Shown in pieces: positions 23,051 through 31,559 of a stretch of 36,046 nucleotides of DNA. The notes under the pieces are model-generated. The model was not told the DNA's origin, did not search any database, and was given only the letters and a program-made list of their open reading frames with translations. This DNA is from an uncultured Clostridium sp. (lineage in GTDB: Bacteria > Bacillota > Clostridia > TANB77 > CAG-508). The stretch spans positions 1-36,046 of the forward strand of contig CABVAF010000009.1 of the NCBI GenBank assembly GCA_902496295.1, in the 5' to 3' direction. A program made the translations under genes and the position numbers. Within the stretch, counting starts at the first letter, position 1. Each line of letters opens with the position of its first letter.

Positions 23051-24484
23051 TTATAAAATATTTTTTAAAATAATTGTTTTTGTTCTAGACATTTCTTGTA
23101 ATGTAGATAGAACACCTTCATTTCCTATACCACTGTGTTTCCATCCTCCAAATGGCATTTCAAATGAACGATAGAAGCTTGCTCCATTTACAATTGCTCC
23201 TCCACATTCTAATTTATTTGCTAGTCTTAATGCTCTTCCAAAATCTTTAGAGAATACACAACCACACAATCCATATGAAGACTGATTTGCAATTTCTAAA
23301 GCTTCCTCTTCAGTATCAAATCCAATTACAGGAATTACTGGTCCAAATATTTCCATGTCTTTTGCAACTTCCATATCTTTAGTTACATTTTCTAAAATTG
23401 TTGGTGTATAGTAAGCATCTTCTCTTTTTCCTCCACATACTAATGTAGCACCTTCTGCAATTGTTTTATTTACTTGCTCTTCTATTCTTTTAGCAGCGTT
23501 TATATTAATCATAGGTCCCATATCCGTTTCCATAGATGAAGGATCTCCTACTTTTAATTTAGATATAACTTCTTTCATTTTTTCAATAAACTCTGCTTTT
23601 CTAGAATTGTGTATTATAAATCTTTTGCTTGCACAGCAAACTTGTCCACCATTATATAATCTGCCCCAAACTGTCTCTTTAATAGCTAAATCCATGTCAC
23701 CATCTTCTAAGAATATAAATGCATCATTTCCACCTAATTCTAATGTAACATGTGTTAAATTCTTAGATGCTGTTCCCATTGTTTGAATACCTGCAGCTGT
23801 TCCACCTGTTAATGATACCAAGCTTACTCCTGGATGACCTGCTAAAGCTTGTCCAACAATTGGTCCGTCTCCTGTTAACACTTGTATACATCCTGCTGGT
23901 ACACCAGCTTCTATCATTAATTTTACATATTCTATTAATGTTAAAGGATTATAGTTTGATGGTTTTATAATTATACTATTTCCCATTAATAATGCTGGTG
24001 GAACTTTTTGACAAAATAAGTCACTTGGGAAGTTAAATGGTATTATTGCTGCAATTACACCTAAAGGTTCTCTTTGTGTAATTTGCATTGTTTTTTCTTG
24101 CCCTGCTTCTGTTCCTGCTGGAATGCTTTCATCATATAAATGTTTTGCTCTTTCAGAAAAAGCATATATAGCTATTTTTACATTAGCAAGTTCGTTATGT
24201 GCCTCTTTTATAGGTTTTCCTGTTTCTTGTGATAATAATTTTGCTAATCTTTCTTCATTTTCTTCAACTAAACTAGAAAATTTGTATAAAATGCTTGCTC
24301 TTTCATGTATTGGTCTTTGAGCCCATTTCTTTTGCTCGATTTTTGCAACATTAACTGCCTCGTCTACATCTTCTAATGTTACATTTGGTACTGTGTCTAT
24401 AAGTTCGCTTGTTGCTGGATTTACTACCTCAATTTTAGCTCCATTTGAAGCTTCTTTCCATTCATAACCGATTAAATTTTTCAT
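23051..24484 (-). CDS. NAD(P)-dependent aldehyde dehydrogenase
   Basis: Oxidises an aldehyde to the acid; ALDH superfamily of the lactaldehyde, succinate-semialdehyde or glyceraldehyde-phosphate type. The 477 residues carry NFPSDLF, the general base Glu249 in LELGGND, the cofactor loop SLTGGTAAG and the catalytic Cys283 in GGQVCCASKRF, with the C-terminal EIFGPVIPV and MPFGGWKHSG. Two cysteines are adjacent at the active site. A longer frame begins at 24532, but ATG 24484 has AAAGGAGG seven bases upstream and gives the usual N-terminus. It lies between the FIST-domain gene and the iron alcohol dehydrogenase, with two hairpins in the gap upstream. Confidence 0.92.
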   Translation of the reverse strand: MKNLIGYEWKEASNGAKIEVVNPATSELIDTVPNVTLEDVDEAVNVAKIEQKKWAQRPIHERASILYKFSSLVEENEERLAKLLSQETGKPIKEAHNELANVKIAIYAFSERAKHLYDESIPAGTEAGQEKTMQITQREPLGVIAAIIPFNFPSDLFCQKVPPALLMGNSIIIKPSNYNPLTLIEYVKLMIEAGVPAGCIQVLTGDGPIVGQALAGHPGVSLVSLTGGTAAGIQTMGTASKNLTHVTLELGGNDAFIFLEDGDMDLAIKETVWGRLYNGGQVCCASKRFIIHNSRKAEFIEKMKEVISKLKVGDPSSMETDMGPMININAAKRIEEQVNKTIAEGATLVCGGKREDAYYTPTILENVTKDMEVAKDMEIFGPVIPVIGFDTEEEALEIANQSSYGLCGCVFSKDFGRALRLANKLECGGAIVNGASFYRSFEMPFGGWKHSGIGNEGVLSTLQEMSRTKTIILKNIL

Positions 24485-24530
24485 TCCGGTACCTCCTTTT
24501 AAATTATTATTTGTTCTGGACATTTCTGTC

Positions 24531-24548
24531 AAGTCTGATCCCAGACTT
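24531..24548. other. Perfect 7-bp hairpin before the aldehyde dehydrogenase gene
   Basis: AAGTCTG and CAGACTT enclose a four-base loop. With the hairpin at 24565-24584 it fills the gap between the FIST and aldehyde dehydrogenase genes. No T run follows on the minus strand, so regulation or processing is likelier than termination. Confidence 0.5.
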
Positions 24549-24564
24549 TTGTTTAAATTTAGAA

Positions 24565-24584
24565 AGCCAGTTTCAGACTCGGCT
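24565..24584 (-). terminator. Likely attenuating terminator after the FIST gene
   Basis: On the minus strand, AGCC(g)AGT pairs with ACT-GGCT around CTGAA, followed by TTCTAAATTT. It starts two bases after the FIST stop codon. The weak T tract suggests partial termination before the dehydrogenases. Confidence 0.5.
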
Positions 24585-24586
24585 CT

Positions 24587-25753
24587 TCATTTTCCTATTC
24601 CAGTAAATGATAACATTAATCCTCCACAAGTATTTGCTCCATGTTCTTTTGAACCATATTCACCAAATGTAAATATAGTCATAAATGGAACTCCTTTTGT
24701 TTCTTTCTTTAGTTGTTTAACGACTTCGTCTATTCTGTCACCTATTCCTAGTTTTCTTCCTCCACAATGAACTAATAAGTAAGCTCCTACGTCTCCTCCA
24801 AGTCCTTTGTTTACTTCTTTTACTGCTTTGCCTGTAGAATCAATTAATTCATCTACTGTTGCTTCCATTTGAATTACAGCTGTATTTACTGCTAAATGGT
24901 TTCCCACATTAATAGAGTAATCTTTATTTCCTCCCATTGGGTGACGAATTGCAATTAAATCACCTAATCTGTCTTTAACTCCAAGAGGGGCTAAAATAGA
25001 TTCAGCAAGTAAATTTCCTCCCATTAATTTTTTAACATCTTTTCCTGTCCAAGATGCATATTTTTTAAGAGCTGGTTCTCCGTCTATTTCTTGTAATACT
25101 CTGTTTCCATCCATTTTTGTTATAATACCAGATTTTGTTGTTTCATGGTATGCTCCTGTATAAACATTTGCCATTGGCTTATCTGTATAGAAAAATGCTA
25201 CTGCAACACCTTCACTAAATACTCCATCATTAGTAAAGATTTTCCAATCTCCTGAAACAGTATTGTCTGCCGCACTACCTCCAAAGAAAGGTACTCTTCC
25301 TATAACATCTTCAATTCCTTTTAAGCAATCTTCTTCCTCTGCTGGATTTGCTACCATATAAAAATATGCTGGTGGGCAATCTTTTCCTGCTTTCTTCATA
25401 GCTTCCATAGCTACTTTTTTACCTGTTTCTCTTGCTGATTTTACTTTCTTAGAACCTGCTACTCCAACAACTGTATCTGGATCTCCAATTGCAAGAGTTC
25501 CAACAAAACCATTCTCTGAAGAGATATAGCCATCTGGTACTATAATTCCTCCACTTGATGTGCATCCAATTATTGGTGCTGTTCCGAATTCAGAAATAGC
25601 GCCTTCTAATACCTTATCAACATCATTATCTGATGAGGTATATAAAAGCGCTACCTTTGTCTCCATTAAATCTACTACAGCTTTTGCAGCTGCATCTTTT
25701 CCTGCTTTGTAATTATCTGCTTCTGTACTCCAACCTATGTTTGCTTTTAACAT
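24587..25753 (-). CDS. FIST-domain (FIST_N/FIST_C) sensory protein
   Basis: FIST domains occur in signal-transduction proteins and are predicted to bind small ligands such as amino acids. This 388-residue protein is a stand-alone FIST. The N-terminal part contains VALLYTSSDNDVDKVLEG and PIIGCTSSGGIIVPDG, the middle GRVPFFGGSAADN, and the C-terminal part MTIFTFGEYGSKEHGANTCG with GGLMLSF. There is no signal peptide, membrane helix, kinase or receiver domain. The start has AGGAGG. It heads the aldehyde/alcohol dehydrogenase cluster, so it may sense or handle the same metabolite; that is inference from position only. Confidence 0.88.
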   Translation of the reverse strand: MLKANIGWSTEADNYKAGKDAAAKAVVDLMETKVALLYTSSDNDVDKVLEGAISEFGTAPIIGCTSSGGIIVPDGYISSENGFVGTLAIGDPDTVVGVAGSKKVKSARETGKKVAMEAMKKAGKDCPPAYFYMVANPAEEEDCLKGIEDVIGRVPFFGGSAADNTVSGDWKIFTNDGVFSEGVAVAFFYTDKPMANVYTGAYHETTKSGIITKMDGNRVLQEIDGEPALKKYASWTGKDVKKLMGGNLLAESILAPLGVKDRLGDLIAIRHPMGGNKDYSINVGNHLAVNTAVIQMEATVDELIDSTGKAVKEVNKGLGGDVGAYLLVHCGGRKLGIGDRIDEVVKQLKKETKGVPFMTIFTFGEYGSKEHGANTCGGLMLSFTGIGK

Positions 25754-25803
25754 ATTAAAATCCTCCTTTGTAAAAATTATATATATTTATTTCTAAATAA
25801 TAA

Positions 25804-25848
25804 AATCGAAATACAATACATAACTTTATTATATATCATATTTCGATT
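25804..25848. terminator. Terminator downstream of the rnr unit
   Basis: AATCGAAATA and TATTTCGATT form a 10-base-pair stem with a 25-base loop, with T-rich tracts on both sides. It lies between the 82-residue protein gene and the FIST gene. Confidence 0.55.
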
Positions 25849-25897
25849 TTTTTGTATAGGTTATTTGTAAATTTTTTGTTTTTTTTACATTTTAATG

Positions 25898-26146
25898 TTA
25901 ATCGTTAGCAATACCTGTTTTATACTCAATTTCCTCCATGTGAGGAAACATTTCCTTAATTCTTTTAAATGTTAACATGCTGTGTCTTGGTTGAGGATTT
26001 TTTTCATGCTCTGTAAGTAATTTTTGTGTATAGCAATTCTCTGCTGTTTTATATAGTAAATACCTATTCCTTACATACGTATAATAAATTTGATATCCAT
26101 TATCTAAGTTGTCACAAAATTCGTTAAAAGTATATTTTCCATCCAT
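25898..26146 (-). CDS. Conserved-looking hypothetical protein, 82 residues
   Basis: Function unknown. The protein is small, soluble and aromatic-rich: MDGKYTFNEFCDNLDNGYQI is followed by YYTYVRNRYLLYKTAENCY, a charged HEKNPQPRHS turn and the helix TFKRIKEMFPHMEEIEY. It could be a single compact domain. The ATG follows AGGGAGA. It starts 32 bases after the rnr stop and shares that operon. smpB and the tmRNA gene usually follow rnr in Bacillota; here this gene takes that place. It does not resemble SmpB. Confidence 0.75.
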   Translation of the reverse strand: MDGKYTFNEFCDNLDNGYQIYYTYVRNRYLLYKTAENCYTQKLLTEHEKNPQPRHSMLTFKRIKEMFPHMEEIEYKTGIAND

Positions 26147-26178
26147 AGTTTATTCTCCCTTAAAAATTTATACTTATT

Positions 26179-28176
26179 TTACACCTTTTCAAAATTTATT
26201 TTTCTAGTTTGCTTACTTGCTGAAATAACTCTTATTAGAATTTTATCTCCTATATGATACATTTCTTTTGTTTTTTCTCCAATTAATGTTTTATTATCTT
26301 CATCATATATAAAATATTCGTCTCCTAAATTTTCAAATCTAATTAGTCCTTCTACTGTGTTTTCAAGTTCTACAAATATTCCAAATGAAGTTATGCTTGA
26401 AATTATTCCTTCATATTCTTCTCCAACTTTATTTTGCATATACTCTGCTTTCTTTATATCTTCAGCATCTCTTTCTACTTTTTGTGCTGTTTTCTCACAT
26501 TCAGAAGATTGCTCAGCATATTTTTCTGCCTGCCTAATATATTTTTCATAATATTTTTCTGATATCATATTTACTTTTAATTTATTATCATTATTAATCT
26601 GTGTTTTACTTTCTATTTTGTTGCCGTTAACTTCTAAATATTCTGATATTACTCTATGAATAAACAAATCAGGATACCTTCTTATTGGAGAAGTAAAATG
26701 ACAATAGCAATTACTTGCTATTCCAAAATGACCTTTATTGTCTTTTTCATATCTTGCAACTTTTAAAGTTCTTAATATTAATGTTGATATTACTTTTTCT
26801 TCTGGTTTTCCTTGTATTTGTTTAAGTACTTCTTCAAATGCTATTGGATCTACTGTATCTTTGTTTATTTTTATTTTATATCCTAAATTAAATAAAAATT
26901 TATTTAATTCTTTTACTTTATCCATATCAGGTATTTCATGAACCCTATATATAAATGGTGATTTTAAGTTATTAAATGTTTCTGCAACTACTTCATTTGC
27001 TGTTAGCATAAATTGCTCTATTATCTCATTTGCAAATGATGTCTCATATTTTTTTACATCTACTGCTATGCCATCTTTATTTAGTACAATTTTGCTTTCT
27101 GGTATGTCCAAACTTAAATAACCATTTTTTTCTCGTCTCGTTTTTAAAATTTTTGCAAGTTCTTCCATTCTCTTAAAATGAGTAACATACTTTATAAATT
27201 TATCATTCTTCTTTTTTGCATTACTATTTTCTAATATAATTTTAACATTGTTATATGTCATTCTTTCATTTACATTTATTACAGATTTGGCAATTTTAGA
27301 TTTTACAACATTTCCAGCTTTATTAATCTCCATAATTGCAGAAATTGCAAATCTATCTTGTCCAGCATTTAAACTACAAATTCCATTTGAAAGTTCTTTT
27401 GGAAGCATTGGAATTACTCTATCTAACATATATATGCTTGTACCTCTTGCAATTGCTTCTTTATCAAGTCTAGAACCGTCTTTTACATAGTAACTAACAT
27501 CTGCTATATGCACTCCTAATTCATAATTTCCATTTTTAAGTTTTTTTACACTTACTGCATCATCTAAATCTTTTGAGTCATCTCCATCAATTGTAAACAT
27601 TTCTTCATTACGCAAATCCAACCTATTTGGAATATCCTTTTTAGATATTTCTTGCTTAATGGCTTTTGCCTCTTGTAAAACTGGAATTGGAAACTCATAT
27701 GGTAAATTATACTCTTTAACAAGACAAAGCATATCTACTCCTGCTTGGTCTATATTCCCTATTACTTCAATTACTTTCCCCTCGGCATTTTTATTTTTTT
27801 CTGGATATTTAGTTATCTTCACTAAAACTTTTTGATTATTTTTAGCCTTATTTCTGTTCTTTTTTGATATAAAAATATCTGTACCAAAGCTTGCATCATC
27901 TGGAACTACAAATCCGAAATTTTTATTACTTTGATATGTACCAACAACAGTATCTTTTTTACGATTTACTATTTTAATAATTTTAGCTTCATCTTGTAAA
28001 TCTAATTTGTTGGATTTTTCTATAACTTTTATTTGTACTGTATCTCCATCTAAAGCATTTTTCATGTTTTTTTCTGATATATGATATTCTTCTTTATCTT
28101 CTACTTTTACAAAACCAAATCCTTTTGAATTTCTTTTAAGTATTCCCTCTAGAATTTTATCTCTGTTTTTCTTCAT
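26179..28176 (-). CDS. rnr: Ribonuclease R
   Basis: Processive 3'-5' exoribonuclease that degrades structured RNA. The 665-residue protein has N-terminal cold-shock-like OB domains (GFGFVKVEDKEEYHIS and FGFVVPDD). The RNB catalytic domain has the metal-binding aspartates in FTIDGDDSKDLDDAVSV, then HIADVSYYV and the substrate-path residues CHFTSPIRRYPDLFIHR. The C-terminal S1 domain reads EYEGIISSITSFGIFVELEN. The longest frame begins with GTG at 28191, but ATG 28176 follows GGAGG five bases away and gives MKKNRDKILEG. It lies downstream of secG with an intervening terminator-like hairpin. Confidence 0.95.
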   Translation of the reverse strand: MKKNRDKILEGILKRNSKGFGFVKVEDKEEYHISEKNMKNALDGDTVQIKVIEKSNKLDLQDEAKIIKIVNRKKDTVVGTYQSNKNFGFVVPDDASFGTDIFISKKNRNKAKNNQKVLVKITKYPEKNKNAEGKVIEVIGNIDQAGVDMLCLVKEYNLPYEFPIPVLQEAKAIKQEISKKDIPNRLDLRNEEMFTIDGDDSKDLDDAVSVKKLKNGNYELGVHIADVSYYVKDGSRLDKEAIARGTSIYMLDRVIPMLPKELSNGICSLNAGQDRFAISAIMEINKAGNVVKSKIAKSVINVNERMTYNNVKIILENSNAKKKNDKFIKYVTHFKRMEELAKILKTRREKNGYLSLDIPESKIVLNKDGIAVDVKKYETSFANEIIEQFMLTANEVVAETFNNLKSPFIYRVHEIPDMDKVKELNKFLFNLGYKIKINKDTVDPIAFEEVLKQIQGKPEEKVISTLILRTLKVARYEKDNKGHFGIASNCYCHFTSPIRRYPDLFIHRVISEYLEVNGNKIESKTQINNDNKLKVNMISEKYYEKYIRQAEKYAEQSSECEKTAQKVERDAEDIKKAEYMQNKVGEEYEGIISSITSFGIFVELENTVEGLIRFENLGDEYFIYDEDNKTLIGEKTKEMYHIGDKILIRVISASKQTRKINFEKV

Positions 28177-28198
28177 ATTCACCTCCACCACAATAGCA

Positions 28199-28224
28199 TA
28201 AAAGCGACAGTTACCCCGTCGCCT
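28199..28224 (-). terminator. Hairpin between secG and rnr
   Basis: On the minus strand, GCGAC pairs with GTCGC around a nine-base loop, followed by TTTTATG. It probably terminates part of the secG transcripts and lowers rnr expression. Confidence 0.6.
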
Positions 28225-28246
28225 TACATGCTTATATTATTATTAA

Positions 28247-28495
28247 TTACATCATATATAAAATTCCTAAAGCAATTGCTAGAACTGCGAATAGAACTCC
28301 TAAAATAATAGTCCATCTTTTCATTCTTCCTTCTTTAGTTCTACCTTTATTTTGCTCATAGAAATTATTTGTACTAGAACCCATTATTGTTCCTGAAGCA
28401 CCTTGGCTATCTTTAGTTTGTACTGTAGCTAATATAATTAAAGCGATACAAACTATTACATATAAACCTAAAACAATGTATTTTACTACTTCCAT
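28247..28495 (-). CDS. secG: Protein translocase subunit SecG
   Basis: Accessory membrane subunit of the SecYEG channel. The 82-residue protein has two transmembrane helices (about 5-24 and 61-80) and the linker QTKDSQGASGTIMGSSTNNF typical of SecG. The ATG follows GGAGAG. The secG-rnr order is common in Bacillota. It has its own promoter at 28542-28570. Confidence 0.93.
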   Translation of the reverse strand: MEVVKYIVLGLYVIVCIALIILATVQTKDSQGASGTIMGSSTNNFYEQNKGRTKEGRMKRWTIILGVLFAVLAIALGILYMM

Positions 28496-28541
28496 ATTTA
28501 CACTCTCCTACTTATGTTTCTCTTATCTTACAACGAATTAT

Positions 28542-28570
28542 ATTGTACCATATAAGTTAGAAAAATGCAA
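28542..28570 (-). promoter_or_regulatory. Promoter of secG
   Basis: TTGCAT (28565-28570) and TACAAT (28542-28547) with 17 bases between them on the minus strand. Confidence 0.65.
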
Positions 28571-28579
28571 ATACTTTTT

Positions 28580-28744
28580 TTATCTTCCGCATCCACATCC
28601 GAAATTTGTAAACAATAATAAGAAAATTATTATAAAAAATAGTATTGTGCTGTCATTACCGCATCCACATCCACCAAATAAATTACTAAATAATCCACCT
28701 TGATTATTATTGCAACAACCACAATCTCTTACTTCATCTTGCAT
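28580..28744 (-). CDS. Tiny Cys/Gly-rich membrane peptide (YjcZ-like in style)
   Basis: The 54-residue protein starts at ATG 28744, chosen over a longer frame because GGAGGG lies just upstream. It has a Cys/Asn/Gly-rich head (RDCGCCNNNQGG, FGGCGCG), one hydrophobic helix rich in Phe, Ile and Leu, and a GCGCGR tail. This resembles in composition the small glycine/cysteine-rich single-helix sporulation proteins of the YjcZ group, but I cannot assign it firmly. Paired cysteines could bind metal. It is divergent from the U32 gene and lies just upstream of secG. Confidence 0.7.
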   Translation of the reverse strand: MQDEVRDCGCCNNNQGGLFSNLFGGCGCGNDSTILFFIIIFLLLFTNFGCGCGR

Positions 28745-28852
28745 AGTTTTCCCTCCAATCCATACTTTAGAAAATAGATTTACCATATTTTCTTATACAA
28801 TATTAGTATGCAAAAATTATAATTTGTGTTACAATAATATTGTCGAATGTTT

Positions 28853-28872
28853 ATAGATTTTCAATAAAATCT
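28853..28872 (+). other. Hairpin in the 5' leader of the U32 gene
   Basis: TAGATTTT and AAAATCTA form a perfect eight-base-pair stem with a four-base loop, about 28 bases before the start codon of the U32 gene. Confidence 0.4.
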
Positions 28873-28900
28873 AAATAATTTTATAAGGATTGAAATTCTA

Positions 28901-31474
28901 ATGAAAAAAATTGAATTACTAGCACCAGTTGGAGATTTTGATTGCCTTAAAGCTGCGGTGCAAAATGGTGCAGATAGTGTGTACTTTGGTGCAAATATGT
29001 TTAATGCTAGAGCTTCTGCAAAAAATTTTGATATTGATACATTAAAAGAAGCTATAGAATATTGCAATTTAAGAAACGTAAAATCACACTTAACATTAAA
29101 CATTTTAATTAAAAATAATGAATTTGAAGATGCTGTTTTTTTGGCAAAAAAAGCATATGAGTTTGGAATTGACTCAATAATTGTACAAGACTTTGGACTA
29201 GCAAAATTTTTAATAGAAAATTTTCCTTACATGTCTATACATGCAAGTACACAAATGTCTGTACATAATCTAGAAGGTGCTTTAGAACTTCAAAATTTAG
29301 GTTTTAAACGTGTAGTACTTGCTAGAGAACTTGCTATAAATGAAATAGAATACATTTGTAAAAATTGTAATTTAGAAACAGAAGTTTTTATACATGGAGC
29401 TCTTTGTATTTCATATTCTGGGCAATGCTTATTTTCTAGCTTAGTCGGTGGTCGTTCTGCAAATAGAGGTAAATGCGCAGGTCCATGTAGACTCCCTTAC
29501 GAACTTGTTTCTGAAAATTTAGATGAAAAAGAAAAATTCATGTCTAAACTTTCAGGAAAAAAGAGTAATCTGCTTGACAAGGGATATCTACTTAGTACAA
29601 AAGACTTATGTGGTTTAAACTATATTCCAAAACTAATTGATGCTGGTGTAACCTCTTTAAAAATAGAAGGTAGAATGAAAACACCAGAATATGTTGCTAC
29701 AGTTACAAAAATATACCGCAAGTATATAGATTTAGCATATTCCGAACAAGAATATATTATAGAAGAACAAGACTTAAAAGACCTTATGCAAGTATTTAAT
29801 AGAGGTGGATTTTCGGAAGGTCATCTTAATGAAAAAGAAAATAAAAACTTAATTTATCCTAATAAACCAAATAACATGGGATTATATTTAGGTAATATAG
29901 TTCATTATAATAAGTTTAAAGGCTTAATTACTCTAGATTCACATGAGAAACTATCTATTGGCGATACTGTAAGTGTAGAAAAGGAAGATTACACATATAC
30001 AGTATCTGAATTAATGATAAAAGATAAAAATGTAGTTTCTGCACCAGAAGGAAAAACTGTTACATTTGGAAGAATGAAAGGCAATATTTCTGTTGGAGAC
30101 AAGGTATACAAGTTATCTAGCAAAACTTTAGATAATGCCGTTAAATTTTCGTATGAAAATTATGAAAATAAAAAAATCAATCTTAATGCTGTTGTAACTG
30201 TAAAAAAAGGAAAAAATATAACTCTTGAAATATCTACAGTAAATACACCGTTTAACGAAACTGATGAAATTACACCATGTAATGATAAGACAATTTACAA
30301 TAATATAAATGTTAAGTTTACATCTGATGTTATTCCTGTTGATGCTATAAATTCTCCTATTACAGAAGAAAGAATAATTAACCAAATTTCTAAAACTAAT
30401 AACACACCATTTAGTTTTGCAGAAATAAAAGTAGTTCTTGATGATGGACTTTATGTCCCAAGTATTGCTTCATTAAATGAACTTAGAAGAAAAGCTTTAG
30501 ATGAAATTTCTAACAAAATAATTGACAGGTTTATAAAAAAATCCGAGTTATCAGATGACAAAATAAGAAAAGTTATAAATAAATACATACCAAGCAATAT
30601 TACAGAAACTGACAAAGAGAATTCAAATAATAATGCATTAAATTCTAGCAACAAGAAATTATCAATTTTGTTTAATAGTTTAAATGAAAACTACGATTAT
30701 TCTAAACTTAGCTTTGATAATATAGAAAATATTTATATTCCTATCTCTTTGTTTATGAATAAGAATTACTCAAATATAATTAAACTATTTGAAAAAAGTG
30801 CAAGTATATATATTTATATGCCAGTTATATTAAAAACAAATTATAAAAATCTTGTAACAAATATTATAGACAACATCTTAAAAGAATATAAAATAAGCGG
30901 TTTTGTAATATCTAATATTTCAGGATTTAACATAGTAAAAACTGTTATAAAAAATAACAAACTTAAAGACATAAAACTAGTTGGAAATCATAGTTTAAAC
31001 GTATTTAACTCAATTTCCATAAAAGAATATAAATCTTTAGGACTAAATGCACTAACCCTACCACTAGAATTAGATAAAAAGAATTTAGTAAATTTAACTA
31101 ATTCTTGTATAGACACAGAATTAATTGTTTATGGAAATATGCCCCTTATGTATTGTAACTATTGCTATTTAAGTAAAAGTAATAAATGCTATCCAGACTG
31201 TGGTTCTAAATGTTCTTTAAATCAGAAGTACTACTTAAAAGATAGACTTGGTATGAAGTTTAGAATTGTACCAAACAGCATTCAAACAATAACAACAATT
31301 TTTAATTGCAAAAAACTTTCTATATCATCTAAAGATTTTAACGTAAATTCTTTGCGTATTGATATATTAGATGAAAATATTGATGAGATTAATAAAGTAA
31401 TTAACGCTGTTAAATTGGGTAATAAATTAGAAGGAAAAGATTATACAAATGGAAATTTAAATAGAGAAATTTAA
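28901..31474 (+). CDS. Peptidase U32 family protein (large, RlhA/YrrO-like)
   Basis: U32 proteins were named collagenases; several members instead hydroxylate RNA bases (tRNA wobble uridine or 23S rRNA) using an Fe-S cluster. This 857-residue protein has the N-terminal TIM-barrel motifs LLAPVGDFDCLKAAVQNGAD and SIHASTQMSVHN, the U32 signature EVFIHGALCISYSGQC and the conserved cysteines in GQCLFSS and RGKCAGPCR. The signature is followed by SLKIEGRMKTPEYVA. A second, diverged half follows from about 450 and ends in a cysteine cluster (YCNYCYLSKSNKCYPDCGSK). Its length suggests the U32-DUF3656 type. ATG 28901 has AAGGATTG upstream. It is monocistronic with a terminator after it. Confidence 0.9.
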   Translation: MKKIELLAPVGDFDCLKAAVQNGADSVYFGANMFNARASAKNFDIDTLKEAIEYCNLRNVKSHLTLNILIKNNEFEDAVFLAKKAYEFGIDSIIVQDFGLAKFLIENFPYMSIHASTQMSVHNLEGALELQNLGFKRVVLARELAINEIEYICKNCNLETEVFIHGALCISYSGQCLFSSLVGGRSANRGKCAGPCRLPYELVSENLDEKEKFMSKLSGKKSNLLDKGYLLSTKDLCGLNYIPKLIDAGVTSLKIEGRMKTPEYVATVTKIYRKYIDLAYSEQEYIIEEQDLKDLMQVFNRGGFSEGHLNEKENKNLIYPNKPNNMGLYLGNIVHYNKFKGLITLDSHEKLSIGDTVSVEKEDYTYTVSELMIKDKNVVSAPEGKTVTFGRMKGNISVGDKVYKLSSKTLDNAVKFSYENYENKKINLNAVVTVKKGKNITLEISTVNTPFNETDEITPCNDKTIYNNINVKFTSDVIPVDAINSPITEERIINQISKTNNTPFSFAEIKVVLDDGLYVPSIASLNELRRKALDEISNKIIDRFIKKSELSDDKIRKVINKYIPSNITETDKENSNNNALNSSNKKLSILFNSLNENYDYSKLSFDNIENIYIPISLFMNKNYSNIIKLFEKSASIYIYMPVILKTNYKNLVTNIIDNILKEYKISGFVISNISGFNIVKTVIKNNKLKDIKLVGNHSLNVFNSISIKEYKSLGLNALTLPLELDKKNLVNLTNSCIDTELIVYGNMPLMYCNYCYLSKSNKCYPDCGSKCSLNQKYYLKDRLGMKFRIVPNSIQTITTIFNCKKLSISSKDFNVNSLRIDILDENIDEINKVINAVKLGNKLEGKDYTNGNLNREI

Positions 31475-31518
31475 AAATATCCCTCCCTATTTTTGTTATA
31501 GGAAGGGATATTTTTATA
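31475..31518. terminator. Bidirectional terminator between U32 and DUF1287 genes
   Basis: AAATATCCCT...CCTAT pairs with ATAGG...AGGGATATTT, with T-rich flanks on the plus strand and A-rich sequence before it. It separates two convergent genes. Confidence 0.8.
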
Positions 31519-31559
31519 ATGTTACAACTAATGCTAAACAAAATTTATAATAAAATTAC

